A stretch of 64,000 bases of DNA from Corallococcus sp. NCRR (GTDB lineage Bacteria; Myxococcota; Myxococcia; Myxococcales; Myxococcaceae), in the NCBI RefSeq assembly GCF_026965535.1, contig NZ_CP114039.1, positions 1,116,001 through 1,180,000 of the forward strand, written 5' to 3'. Below the pieces are notes generated by a model. The model had not been told where the DNA came from. It saw only the letters and a list, made by a program, of their open reading frames with translations, and did not search any database. How positions within the stretch are numbered: the stretch's first letter is position 1; each line of letters begins with the position of its first letter. This document shows, piece after piece, positions 50,560 to 59,728 of the stretch. The translations under genes and the position numbers were made by a program.

Positions 50560-51692
50560 AGATCGTCATCGCGGGGGGAGGACGGGTGGGCGGCGCGCTG
50601 GCGGCGCGGCTCGTGTCGGAGCAGCACACGGTGACCGTGATTGAACGCGACGCGGGCATCTGCGCGCGCCTCTTCGAAGAGGTGGGCGTGGTGACGGTGT
50701 GCGGAGACGCCACCAACCCGCGCGTGCTGGAGGCGGCGGGCATCGGGACGGCGGACGTGGCGGCGGCGGTGCTGGCGCACGACCCGGCGAACCTGGCGTT
50801 CGCCATGCTGGTGCGCTCCACGTCCAGCGCGCGCCTGATGGTGCGGATGCTGGACACGAACTACCGCGACGCGTACCGGCTGGCGGGCGTGAAGGAGCTG
50901 GTGGCGGAGGCGGACGTGGTGGTGGCGAAGATGACCACCGCCATCGACTTCCCGCAGGTGTCCGGGTCGCTGCCGCTCAGCAGCGGTGACGCGCTCCTGT
51001 TTGAATTGGCCATCCCGGTGCGCGCGCGGGTGGCGGGGCAGACGGTGGCGCAGGTGCGCGGCATGGAGGGCTTTCCTCGCGAGTGCATCTTCATCGCGCT
51101 GGTGGATCCGCAGGGCCACACCGCGCTGCCGGAGGGCAACACGGTGCTGAAGGCCGGGCACAACGTCATCCTCGTGGCGCGGCGCACGCAGGTGGCGCAG
51201 GCGGTGGAGTTCCTCACCTCCGAGCCGCCGCTGGGCGCGGGCGTGGCGTCATCACTGGCGACGACGTTGCGCAAGCTGGACTTCCTGGCACCCTTGAGTG
51301 ACCACGAACTGGAGGCGGTGGCGCGCGGCGCGGAGCTGCTCCAGACGCCCGCGGGCACGGAGCTGTTCCGCCAGGGCGACGCGGGCGAGACCTTCTACGT
51401 GGTCATCTCCGGCGAGGTGGCCATGAAGGATGCCTCCCGGCAGACCATGGCCACGGTGAAGCAGGGCGGCTTCTTCGGAGAGCTGGCCCTGCTCACGGGC
51501 GAGCCGCGCAACGCCACCGCCGTCACCGCCACGCCGTGCGAGCTGGCCGCCGTGGGCCGCGAGGACTTCCGCGGCGTGATGATGGCGAATCCGGCCGTCG
51601 CGCTGGAGATGAGCCGCATCCTGGGCCAGAGGCTGTCACGACTGGGCGGACAGGCGCAGCAGACGAAGCGGCGCGGGCTGTTCGGCCGCTGA
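50556..51692 (+). CDS. TrkA-N/TrkA-C protein with C-terminal cyclic-nucleotide-binding domain
   Basis: 378 residues: an RCK/TrkA-N Rossmann domain (IVIAGGGRVGGALAARL), a TrkA-C domain (about 135-225) and a cNMP-binding domain (about 250-360) with GGFFGELALLTGEPRNATAV. Seen next to the antiporter, it probably gates it in response to NAD(H), K+ and a cyclic nucleotide or c-di-GMP-type ligand. Fusion of RCK and cNMP domains in one antiporter subunit is uncommon. It overlaps the antiporter gene by four bases. Confidence 0.88.
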   Translation: MKIVIAGGGRVGGALAARLVSEQHTVTVIERDAGICARLFEEVGVVTVCGDATNPRVLEAAGIGTADVAAAVLAHDPANLAFAMLVRSTSSARLMVRMLDTNYRDAYRLAGVKELVAEADVVVAKMTTAIDFPQVSGSLPLSSGDALLFELAIPVRARVAGQTVAQVRGMEGFPRECIFIALVDPQGHTALPEGNTVLKAGHNVILVARRTQVAQAVEFLTSEPPLGAGVASSLATTLRKLDFLAPLSDHELEAVARGAELLQTPAGTELFRQGDAGETFYVVISGEVAMKDASRQTMATVKQGGFFGELALLTGEPRNATAVTATPCELAAVGREDFRGVMMANPAVALEMSRILGQRLSRLGGQAQQTKRRGLFGR

Positions 51693-51709
51693 GAAAGACA
51701 GACACCCTC

Positions 51710-52771
51710 ATGACGACGAAGCACACGGCGCTGGTGCTGGGCGCCACCGGCATCATCGGCCGCAACCTCCTCACGTACCTGGACACACGGCCGGACTGGA
51801 AGGTGAAGGCCGTGTCGCGCCGCGCGCCGGACTTCGCCACGCGCGCGGAGGTGAAGCCGCTGGACCTCTTGTCGCCGGACTCGCTCGCCGGCGCGGCGGA
51901 GTGGCTGCGCGACGTCACCCACGTCTTCTTCGCCGCCTACCAGGAGCACCCGGACGCGGCGGACCTCACGCGCATCAACGTGTCGCTCCTGCGCAACGTC
52001 GTGGAGGCGCTGGAGAAGCACGCGCCCGGCTTCCGCCATGTGTCCTTCATCCAGGGCGGCAAGGCGTATGGCGCGCAGTTCGGGCTCTACAAGACGCCCG
52101 CGAAGGAGACCGACCCGCGCCACTTCCCGCCCAACTTCTATTACGACCAGGAGGACTTCCTGCGCGACGCGTCCCAGGGCCGGCGCTGGACCTGGACCGC
52201 CCTGCGGCCCGACATGATGATGGGCCTGGCCGTGGGCAACCCCATGAACCTGGGCAACCTCATCGGCGTGTATGCGTCGCTGTGCAAGGCGCTGCGCGTC
52301 CCGCTGCGCTTCCCCTCCACGCCCCGCGCGTACTCCATCCTGGCCAACGTGACGGACGCCACCGTGCTCGCCAAGGCCATGGAGTGGTCCGCCCTGAATG
52401 AGGCGTGCGCGGGGGAGATCTTCAACATCACCAACGGCGACGTCTTCCGCTGGAGCCAGGTGTTCCCACGCATCGCGGACGCGTTCGGCATCCCGTGCGC
52501 GGATCCGCAGCCCTTCTCCCTGACAGAGGCGATGAAGGACAAGTCGCCCGTCTGGGAGGCGCTCACGCAGCGCCACGGCCTGCATCCGCATGGCCTGAAG
52601 AAGCTGGCCAACTGGGCCTTTGGCGACTTCATCTTCGGCGTGGAGAACGACGCCTTCTTCGACGTGAACAAGGCCCGCCGCTTCGGCTTCCAGGAGATGC
52701 ACCTGGACAGCGCGGAGGCCATGGTCGCGCTGATGCGTCAACTCCAGGCGGAGAAGCTCATCCCCGCCTGA
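51710..52771 (+). CDS. PRISE-like NAD(P)H-dependent SDR
   Basis: 353-residue extended/atypical SDR. LVLGATGIIGRNLL is the cofactor motif and AVSRR follows the second strand. The region FIQGGKAYGAQFG and NFYYDQEDFL (with the atypical Tyr placement) matches the progesterone 5-beta-reductase/iridoid synthase-like family of enone reductases. The end KARRFGFQEMHLDSAEAM is also family-typical. It starts 17 bp after the regulator gene and may belong to the same transcript. Natural substrate unknown, probably an enone. Confidence 0.85.
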   Translation: MTTKHTALVLGATGIIGRNLLTYLDTRPDWKVKAVSRRAPDFATRAEVKPLDLLSPDSLAGAAEWLRDVTHVFFAAYQEHPDAADLTRINVSLLRNVVEALEKHAPGFRHVSFIQGGKAYGAQFGLYKTPAKETDPRHFPPNFYYDQEDFLRDASQGRRWTWTALRPDMMMGLAVGNPMNLGNLIGVYASLCKALRVPLRFPSTPRAYSILANVTDATVLAKAMEWSALNEACAGEIFNITNGDVFRWSQVFPRIADAFGIPCADPQPFSLTEAMKDKSPVWEALTQRHGLHPHGLKKLANWAFGDFIFGVENDAFFDVNKARRFGFQEMHLDSAEAMVALMRQLQAEKLIPA

Positions 52772-52783
52772 AGCACCCGTGCG

Positions 52784-53203
52784 TCAGGGGCTCGCGAGGA
52801 AGACGCGCGGGCCCTCTCCACCGATGAGGGTCCGTCCCAGCTCCAGGGTCCAGGGCACGTCGCGCGGCACGGGCTCCGGTGAGCGCAACACCACGGTCGT
52901 CCCCTCCCAGTGCTTGGGTTGCAGACACTCGGAGACGCGCCAGACGCCCAGGGAGGAGCGCTCCTCCGGCAGGACCTCCGGGGTCGGGTACCCGACGAGC
53001 CCGATGCAGAGGGACTCCCCGTCCTTGTCACAGCCGTCGGGCTCCGAGCCGTTCGCCGGCACGCAGGTCAGGACGGCGGTCACGGTGACGTGGTCGTCCG
53101 CGTCACGGATGGCGGAGGCGGCGCGAACGCCCACGGCGTCCCAACGAGGCCCGCAGGCCGTCAGCAGGCCCGCGAGGGCCACGAGGATGAAGGTCGGATG
53201 CAT
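52784..53203 (-). CDS. Small lipoprotein, paralogue of the next gene
   Basis: 139 residues. Signal peptide and lipobox LLTAC near residue 17. The mature part shares with its neighbour the pattern of GV...A, a DD-V-V strand, a CDxDGE(R/S)(L/V)C segment and a later EC/SC before a charged VPRDVP-like turn. No known domain. The Cys pairs suggest disulphides in the periplasm. Start ATG 53203, 7 bp from the neighbour's stop, so the two are co-transcribed. Confidence 0.6.
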   Translation of the reverse strand: MHPTFILVALAGLLTACGPRWDAVGVRAASAIRDADDHVTVTAVLTCVPANGSEPDGCDKDGESLCIGLVGYPTPEVLPEERSSLGVWRVSECLQPKHWEGTTVVLRSPEPVPRDVPWTLELGRTLIGGEGPRVFLASP

Positions 53204-53210
53204 GGGGGTC

Positions 53211-53606
53211 TCAGGGGTTGGGGATGACGACGTTCGACACGCGGGGATCCGCGCTGACCAGGATGCGCAGCCCGGGGTCACGGGCCACGGCGTCCGGCGT
53301 GGTGACCGTCACCTGGGTGCCGATGATGTCGGGGACCTTCTGGCACGACTCCGCCCGGTGCAGCGGATGGGCGAAGGCCGTGTCGTCGGCCGCGTACCAC
53401 GCCGCGGAGACGCAGACGCGCTCGCCATCCGCGTCACAGCCTTGCGACCGCCCCATGCCGTAGACGAGGCCGCAGGCCAGGGTGACCTCGACGGAGACGC
53501 GGTCGTCCTCGAGCCGCGTCGCCGTGGCATCCAACACGCCGGCCGCCTCCAGCCCGGGCTCACAGCCAGCAAGAAGAGGGAGTAGCAGCAACAGCCAGCG
53601 GCGCAC
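53211..53606 (-). CDS. Small lipoprotein, tandem paralogue
   Basis: 131 residues starting at GTG 53606, with a GGAGG ribosome site just upstream. Signal peptide LLLLLPLLAGC, then a mature domain alignable with the downstream gene product (ACGLVYGMGRSQGCDADGER in the middle). The pair probably arose by tandem duplication and has since diverged widely. Unknown function; not a recognised toxin or immunity family. Confidence 0.6.
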   Translation of the reverse strand: MRRWLLLLLPLLAGCEPGLEAAGVLDATATRLEDDRVSVEVTLACGLVYGMGRSQGCDADGERVCVSAAWYAADDTAFAHPLHRAESCQKVPDIIGTQVTVTTPDAVARDPGLRILVSADPRVSNVVIPNP

Positions 53607-53746
53607 GCGGGACCTCCGGGGACAGGGGACCCCGCGCCCCAGAGCAACACCCGTGCCCACTGGCCGACAGACGGCCGCACCGCGAGCAACACCCCGCGGA
53701 TAACGACAGACATGTCAGGGCATGACGCCCGCGCCCTGCCCCGGTC

Positions 53747-54298
53747 TCAAGTGGACTGCTTGAGGCGCCCGCACAGCGCGGACGCCGCCAGGAAGCCCAC
53801 GCTGAAGGCGTTGCGGAAGCGGTCGTAGAGCGCGCCCACGCCGGGCACGTTGGCGATCATGTCGCCGAAGCTCCACATCTCTTCATGCGCGTGGATGAGC
53901 GGCAGCACCTCGCCGCCGTCCTCGCCGCGCTGGAGCGTGAAGTCGTACACGAGCAGCGTGCGCAGCGGGTACGTGTAGAGCCACGCGAACTGCTTGAGGT
54001 TCATCACCCCGTCCACGATGGCCCGCCCGCTCTTCCCATCCGGCTCCAGTTGGACGTTGAGCTGGAAGATGTCGAAGTCGAAGCGGAACATGCAGTGGAA
54101 GCCCGCCGCGCCCTTGCGGTACGTCTCCTTGCCGCCCCCCTTCTGCCAGGGGTCGGTGAAGGTGACGTCCTCCGCGATCATCGGCATCAGCTCCGCGTCC
54201 AGCACCGACGCGGGGATGGAGGTCGTGTAGAGCAGCCGCGTCACTTCGCGGAAGCGCGCTTCGAGCTGCTCGATCAATGCCTGCTCCGCCTTGCGCAT
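53747..54298 (-). CDS. NTF2-like/SnoaL-type protein
   Basis: 183 residues with no signal peptide. MIAEDVTFTDPWQKGGGKETYRKG, GMHxF-like FDIFQLNVQLEP and a strand-rich middle region are typical of NTF2-like (SnoaL/DUF2358-type) folds. The helical C-terminal end (YDRFRNAFSVGFLAASALC) is an extension. These folds are used both as enzymes and as binding domains, so no reaction can be given. Flanked by lipoproteins and a TPR protein on the same strand but with wide gaps. Confidence 0.6.
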   Translation of the reverse strand: MRKAEQALIEQLEARFREVTRLLYTTSIPASVLDAELMPMIAEDVTFTDPWQKGGGKETYRKGAAGFHCMFRFDFDIFQLNVQLEPDGKSGRAIVDGVMNLKQFAWLYTYPLRTLLVYDFTLQRGEDGGEVLPLIHAHEEMWSFGDMIANVPGVGALYDRFRNAFSVGFLAASALCGRLKQST

Positions 54299-54370
54299 GC
54301 GCCCCCCTGCCCCTGATTGGACCGGGCCTGAAGGTAGGCACGGGCCCGGGTCAGGGGAAGACGGGGTGCG

Positions 54371-55546
54371 TCAGCCGCTCAGCTCCGTGAGGAGCTGGGC
54401 CGCCTGGTCCTTCACGGACGCGTCCGCCGTGCCCAGCGACTGCGCCTGCCTGGCGTGCCTGGTGGCTTCCGCCCGGTCGAACGGCTGGGTGGCGCGCGCC
54501 AGGTTCAGGTGCGTGAGCGCGTCCTGGGGGTTCGCCTCCAGCACCCGCTCCAGCAGCACGCGGGCCCGCGCGTGGTCCTGGTCGCCCATCAGCAGGCGCA
54601 CCAAGTCGTTGGTGGGGCCGGGCTCGTGGGGCACCATCGCCACGGTCTCCTCCAGGAGCTTGCGGGCCTCGGCGCGCTCGCCCAGCGCCTCGTGCGCCTG
54701 CGCCAGCGAGTGGCGGATGTCCCACTGGTTCGGAGCGCGCTGGAGGGCTTCGGTGAAGAGGGCCTTCGCCTCCGCCAGCTCCCCGGCCAGCATGCTCGCC
54801 AGGCCGTGCAGGTGGACGTAGCGGACCTGCGCCGGGTCCAGCTCGCGCAGCTCCAGGATGGTGCGGCGGGCCGCGTCCTTGCTGCTGGCCTGGAGGTAGA
54901 GGCGGAAGAGGTCCTGCAGCACCGCCACGCGCGTGCGGCCCTGCGCGTGCTCCAGCGCCCGCGTGGCCGCCGCGATGGCAGCCCCGATGGCGCCGTTCGC
55001 CGCGTGCGCGCGCGACAGCATCAGGTGCGGCAGGGACTCCTGGGGCGCCAGCACGGAGGCCTGCTGGAAGTGCGTCACCGCCGCCGCCGTGTCCCCGCGC
55101 TGCACGGCGATGCGGCCCAGCTCGAAGTGCGGATAGACGCTGTGGGGGGCCACCACCTGCGCGGCCTCGAAGGCGGCCTTCGCGCCCTCCAGGTCGCCGC
55201 GTTCAGCCAGGAGCGTGCCCAGGTTGAAGCGCTCGAAGTAGCCGGCGGTGGGCGCGGCGGCCAGCGCCTTGAGCGTCACCAGCGCCACGGGGTCTCCGGC
55301 CTGCGCCTTGAGCATGGCCAGGTGCGCCTGCGCCTCCGTGTTGTCCGGCTGCACCTGCAACAGGCGCGTCACGGCCCCTTCGGCCTCCTTCGCGGCGCCG
55401 GTGCTCAGGTGGGTGCGCACCAGGCCCATCAGACAGTCCACGTCCTTCGGGTCGATGGAGAGGCCCTTCTGGAAGCTCTTCACCGCCTCCGCCGGCTGAC
55501 CCTGCTGGAGCGACTGCCCACCCTCTTGCGCGTACCTGGATGCCAT
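54371..55546 (-). CDS. TPR-repeat protein
   Basis: 391 residues composed of about nine tetratricopeptide repeats from near residue 10 to the end (for example AVKSFQKGLSIDPKDVDCLMGL and AKAAFEAAQVVAPHSVYPHFELG). No signal peptide or membrane segment, so it should act as a cytoplasmic protein-interaction scaffold. It sits just downstream of an aldehyde dehydrogenase gene's 3' end (49-bp gap, same strand); a partner cannot be inferred. Start ATG 55546. Confidence 0.85.
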   Translation of the reverse strand: MASRYAQEGGQSLQQGQPAEAVKSFQKGLSIDPKDVDCLMGLVRTHLSTGAAKEAEGAVTRLLQVQPDNTEAQAHLAMLKAQAGDPVALVTLKALAAAPTAGYFERFNLGTLLAERGDLEGAKAAFEAAQVVAPHSVYPHFELGRIAVQRGDTAAAVTHFQQASVLAPQESLPHLMLSRAHAANGAIGAAIAAATRALEHAQGRTRVAVLQDLFRLYLQASSKDAARRTILELRELDPAQVRYVHLHGLASMLAGELAEAKALFTEALQRAPNQWDIRHSLAQAHEALGERAEARKLLEETVAMVPHEPGPTNDLVRLLMGDQDHARARVLLERVLEANPQDALTHLNLARATQPFDRAEATRHARQAQSLGTADASVKDQAAQLLTELSG

Positions 55547-55595
55547 GGCCCCTACCTACCACGAGCCCCCAGATTCCCCGCCTCCCCGCCTGCCC

Positions 55596-57311
55596 CTACC
55601 GGCGCAGCGCGGCCAGGGCGACACCCGGCAGCTTCCACCAGGACGGGGACTGCTCGAATTCCGTCAACCGGCGGGCCAGCGTCGCCATCGCCTTGTGACC
55701 GGGCACCCACGGGGGCGGGAACAGGGACGTGAGCGGGGCGCGCAGGACCGACTTCTCGATGGACTCCAGCATGAACGTGTTGTGCACCCAGCCCTGCCCG
55801 CTCTGGATGTCCCGTGGCGACGCGGACGGATGGCCACCCCAGGGCATGCTGCCCAGCGCGTAGCCCGCCGCGGGCCAGGTGTTGAGGGCCACGGTGCCGT
55901 AGCGCAAATCCCGCACCGCCTTCTCCACCGCCGCGCGCACCCTCGGATCCCGCATCGTCTTCGGGTGGACGATGAGCGTCACGTTGAGCGTGCCCCACAC
56001 CTTCTCGTTGAGGAACGCCACCGCGGCCTCCAGGAAGGCCACCGGTTCATCGGAGCCCGGCAGGCCCGTCTCCGACAGCACCGTGCACCAGGGCTCGTGG
56101 TGGAAGACGCGGTCGTCCGTCTTCAAGGGATCCACGTCCGGAATCAGCGCGTAGGCCAGGTCGCCCTCGCCGGGGTTGCCCACCAGCCGCAGGTTGGGGC
56201 GCGCGTCCGTGAACTGGTGCCAGCGCTCCTGGGCGCCCGGGTAGTACGCGCGGCGCACCGGCGCCTGGCCCAGGCTCGCCTGGATGCGGTCCACCAGCGC
56301 GCCGCGCCTGCTCCAATCCTTCGGCTGCACCAGCAGCTTGGCCGCGTTGCAGTTGAAGGACGCGTTGTTGGCGACCATGCCGGCGATGTCCTCCGCCTGG
56401 AAGCGCAGCTCGCCATCCGAGTACGGCCCCGGCACCACCACCACGGGGGAGATGTTGCCCAGCTCGCTGGACACGCGCTTCGCGAGCAGCGGTTCGTTCT
56501 TCATGCGGCGCGCGTCGGACTCCGGGCCGGGCGGGCCCCACACGAGCGCGTCGTGGGTCTTGTCGCTGCCGGTGATGTGCACCTCGTCCACCGCGCCGTG
56601 GTGGACCAGTTGCGCGCCCTCCTCCGCGCCGCCGTACACGATGGCCAGCGCGTCGCGCGCGATGAGCGGCGCGAAGGCCTGCTCCAGGAACGGGCCCAGG
56701 TACGCGTTGACGGGGTTCATCTTGAGCACGCAGGCGGTGCCCTCGACGAAGAGCTTGTAGAGGCAGTCCAGCGGCGGGATGGAGTTGACGTTGCCGCCGC
56801 CCAGCACCGCGCAGACCCGGCCCTTGTGGGGCTTGCGATAGAAGGACGCCTGGTGCTCGCGCAGGTTGGCCGCGGTGACGCCGGGCTGGAAGTAGACCTC
56901 GCCCGTGGTGCCGGGCAGCAGCATCCCCTCCAGCCTGTCCCGGGGGAACAGCCGCGCGGCGAGCCGCCCGTCCTCCAGCGTGCGCAGGTGCTTCGCGGGG
57001 ATGACAGGCGCGCCGTGCTTCTCTATGTCCTTCAGCGCGTCCGAGAGCAGCCGCAGGTTGCGCACCACCACCATGGGCCCGGCGAGCCACTCCTCACCCG
57101 CGAGTGGACCGCCGGGGTCGATTCCCTTCGCCTCGCAGGCCGCGCGCACGCTGGGCTCCGCGATGGCGACGTACGCGTGGCGCAGCTCCTCCAGGAGCCG
57201 GATGCGCTCCGTCAGGGCGAGCTTCGCCCACGCGCTCGAGCCCTCACGGACCCGGCGCACCAGGATGTCGATGGTGGTGCGTGACGTGTGCTGCGGGACG
57301 GCGGCGGACAT
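55596..57311 (-). CDS. Aldehyde dehydrogenase family protein
   Basis: 571 residues, longer than the usual 480-500 because of an N-terminal region of about 80 residues. The catalytic Glu is in SSELGNISPVVV and the catalytic Cys in NNASFNCNAAKLL; the cofactor site GGGNVNSIPPLDCLYKLF and ITGSDKTHDAL are present. It should oxidise an aldehyde, or reduce an acyl-CoA, using NAD(P). ATG 57311 is favoured by a GGAGG site 5 bases upstream over the earlier in-frame ATG 57335. Monocistronic in appearance. Confidence 0.85.
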   Translation of the reverse strand: MSAAVPQHTSRTTIDILVRRVREGSSAWAKLALTERIRLLEELRHAYVAIAEPSVRAACEAKGIDPGGPLAGEEWLAGPMVVVRNLRLLSDALKDIEKHGAPVIPAKHLRTLEDGRLAARLFPRDRLEGMLLPGTTGEVYFQPGVTAANLREHQASFYRKPHKGRVCAVLGGGNVNSIPPLDCLYKLFVEGTACVLKMNPVNAYLGPFLEQAFAPLIARDALAIVYGGAEEGAQLVHHGAVDEVHITGSDKTHDALVWGPPGPESDARRMKNEPLLAKRVSSELGNISPVVVVPGPYSDGELRFQAEDIAGMVANNASFNCNAAKLLVQPKDWSRRGALVDRIQASLGQAPVRRAYYPGAQERWHQFTDARPNLRLVGNPGEGDLAYALIPDVDPLKTDDRVFHHEPWCTVLSETGLPGSDEPVAFLEAAVAFLNEKVWGTLNVTLIVHPKTMRDPRVRAAVEKAVRDLRYGTVALNTWPAAGYALGSMPWGGHPSASPRDIQSGQGWVHNTFMLESIEKSVLRAPLTSLFPPPWVPGHKAMATLARRLTEFEQSPSWWKLPGVALAALRR

Positions 57312-57397
57312 GGCGACCTCCGAGACAGGCTTCACACCGGGTCCCGGTAGAGGGAACCCCCGCGTGCGCCGTCACCGAGGGGCCGCGCCCTCCGTCC

Positions 57398-59728
57398 TCA
57401 GGTGGGCAGGGGCTCGGCCAGGCCCTTGCGGATGGCCTCGTCGATGACGGCCATGACCTTCTTCATGTTCTCGCGGCTGCGGGCGGCCTGCTGCAGGCCC
57501 AGCTTCGCCTGCTCCTCGCCCAGCTTGCCCTGCTGTTCACCCAGCTTGCCCTGCTCCTCGCCGAGGGCCTCCATCTTCTCGCTGAGCGCCTCCTGCTCCT
57601 TGTCCAGCCCCTCCAGCTCCTTGTCGAAGGACTCGTCGCGCTTGTCGAGCTCCGCTTCCTTGCGGTCGCGCTCCGGGCCATCCGCGAGCGAGTGGAGGCG
57701 GGCGCGCTCCATGGCGATCTCCGCGCGCTTGGAGGCGATGGCGGCGTGCTTCGCGGCGATCTGCGACATGGGGTAGGCCAGGTCCGCCTGCTTCTGGCCC
57801 AGCTCCGCCTGCTGCTTGCCCAGGGCCGCCTGCTTCTCACCGAGCGAGCCCTGCGCGTCGCCCAGCTTGCGGTCGTCCTCCATCAGCTTGCGCACCTGCT
57901 CCAGCGTCTTCGCGTCGCGGATCAGCATGGGCTTGTTGTCGCGGCGCACGAAGAGCAGGTCCTTGCCCGTCTGCTTGAAGGTGCGCGCCAGGTACAGGTC
58001 GTCCGTGGAGCCAGCCATCATCGTGCGGCCATCGGAGAGGTACGCGAAGGTGTCACCGTCCTCGATGTCCATGTCCGGAGGCGCGGGCGGCGCGGGAGGA
58101 CGCGGCGCGGCGGCGAGCATGGGGGCCATGGGCGCTACCGGGGACACCACGCCACGGGCCGGCGGCGCGGGTGGCACGGGCGGGGTGGGCCTGCTGCCGA
58201 CCGGCGGCGCGGGCGGCACCGGCGGCACCGGCGCCAGCTTGTCACCGTCCGGGATGGGCGCGGGCGCGGGCACGGACGGCGGGACGTGCAGGGTGGTGCG
58301 CTGCGTGGTCGCCTTCCCCGGCGTGGGCGGAGGCAGCGGGGGCAGCGCGGGCAGCGGCGTCGCGTCCGCGGGCGTGCCGGGCGCCTTCGCGGAGTGCTCC
58401 GTCGCGGTGGGCTTCGCCGCGGAAGACGGCTTCGCGTCAGGAGCAGGCGTCGCGGTGGCGCGGGAAGCGACGGTCGTCCGGGGAGCCGGCGCGGCGTCCT
58501 CCGGCAGGGTTCGGACGGTGCCCACCTTCACGGGGGCAGGGGCCGCGTCCTTCGCGGCGGGGGCGGTGCTCTCCGCGGGCGCCTTGGCGACGACCTGGAA
58601 GGGCATCAACACCACCGCGCCGAGGGCGAACAGCGCCCCCTTCAGCCACCGGCGGGGTTGCGTGGGGACGACATCGACATGTTCCAGCATGCGGAGCCTC
58701 CTGTGCAGCGCGTGAAGGTGGGCCGACGCCCCGAGCGCCGCTGCGCTGCCCGGGGGCCGGGTGATGCCAAAGGCGATGAGCAGCTCGCCGTAGTCCGCGG
58801 GCTCCGCGCCGGTGAGGCGCAGCGCCTCCGCGTCGCACGCCTCCTCCCGGGCGAGCGCGTACTCACGGGCCGCCTGGCGCGCGAGCGGGTGGAAGAAGAG
58901 GACCGTCTCCGCCAGCGCCGGCACCCAGCCCAGCCACAGGTCCCCGCGCCGCAGGTGCGCGATCTCATGTGCGAGCGCCATGCGCAGCGAGTCCTCCGGC
59001 AGGTCGCGCAGCGCCTTCGCGGGCAGCACGATGACCGGCGACAGCAGCCCCGCGGCCAGCGGGCTCACCACCTCGTCCGACACGAGCAGCGTGGGCGGAC
59101 GGCGCAGGCCCGCTTCATTCGCGAGGAACTCCGCCTCCTCCTCCAGCATCGGGTGACGCAGGGGCCGCGCGCGCTCCCGCATGCCCCGCACCTGGCGCCA
59201 CGCCAGCACGTGCCCCCGCACCTTCCACGCCACGCCCGCGCCCCAGAGGACGAGCAGCGCCCACACCCCGCCCACCGTCCATGGATGCGCGCGGAGCGAC
59301 GCCACCGCGCCCTTGAAGAGCGAGGCGGCCCGCGCCCTGGCCGAAGGGGGCTCCACGTGAACCGGTGTCTGCTCTTGCGGCGACAGCCGCATGCGCACGG
59401 TCGCATCGGGCGCCGTGAGCACCATGACCGTCTGTCCCTGCGTCTGGGATTGCGCGCTGTCCAGGCGGACCGTCTGGGATTGCGCGGCCGTGGACTCCAC
59501 GGGCAGCAGCGCCAGCGGCATGGGCTTGGGCCAGCCCAGGGTGAGCACGAACTTGAGCGCCACCAGCCACCAGAGGCCGGCGCGCAGGGCCGCGGGCAGG
59601 CGCGGCACGGCCCGGGCCAGCAACCAGACCGCCAGCGCGCACAGCGCCCCCTGCCACGAGGCGCGCCACACCGACTCCGACCACGACGACCACCACGGCG
59701 AGGTCATGAGAGGCGTCATGGGGCTCAC
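57398..59728 (-). CDS. BlaR1/MecR1-like M56 metallopeptidase with C-terminal heptad-repeat tail
   Basis: 776 residues. Three to four membrane helices (about 20-60, 150-170, 355-375) surround a cytoplasmic zinc-peptidase domain with ALAHEIAHLRRGD near 255 and EEACDAEAL near 290. Beyond the last helix there is a Pro/Ala-rich linker (about 385-540) and a coiled tail built of LG.xQxx heptads (such as LGEKQAALGKQQAELG). No penicillin-binding sensor domain is present. GTG 59728 overlaps the blaI stop (GTGA). It should cleave the BlaI-like repressor on receiving a signal, perhaps an envelope stress. Confidence 0.85.
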   Translation of the reverse strand: MSPMTPLMTSPWWSSWSESVWRASWQGALCALAVWLLARAVPRLPAALRAGLWWLVALKFVLTLGWPKPMPLALLPVESTAAQSQTVRLDSAQSQTQGQTVMVLTAPDATVRMRLSPQEQTPVHVEPPSARARAASLFKGAVASLRAHPWTVGGVWALLVLWGAGVAWKVRGHVLAWRQVRGMRERARPLRHPMLEEEAEFLANEAGLRRPPTLLVSDEVVSPLAAGLLSPVIVLPAKALRDLPEDSLRMALAHEIAHLRRGDLWLGWVPALAETVLFFHPLARQAAREYALAREEACDAEALRLTGAEPADYGELLIAFGITRPPGSAAALGASAHLHALHRRLRMLEHVDVVPTQPRRWLKGALFALGAVVLMPFQVVAKAPAESTAPAAKDAAPAPVKVGTVRTLPEDAAPAPRTTVASRATATPAPDAKPSSAAKPTATEHSAKAPGTPADATPLPALPPLPPPTPGKATTQRTTLHVPPSVPAPAPIPDGDKLAPVPPVPPAPPVGSRPTPPVPPAPPARGVVSPVAPMAPMLAAAPRPPAPPAPPDMDIEDGDTFAYLSDGRTMMAGSTDDLYLARTFKQTGKDLLFVRRDNKPMLIRDAKTLEQVRKLMEDDRKLGDAQGSLGEKQAALGKQQAELGQKQADLAYPMSQIAAKHAAIASKRAEIAMERARLHSLADGPERDRKEAELDKRDESFDKELEGLDKEQEALSEKMEALGEEQGKLGEQQGKLGEEQAKLGLQQAARSRENMKKVMAVIDEAIRKGLAEPLPT

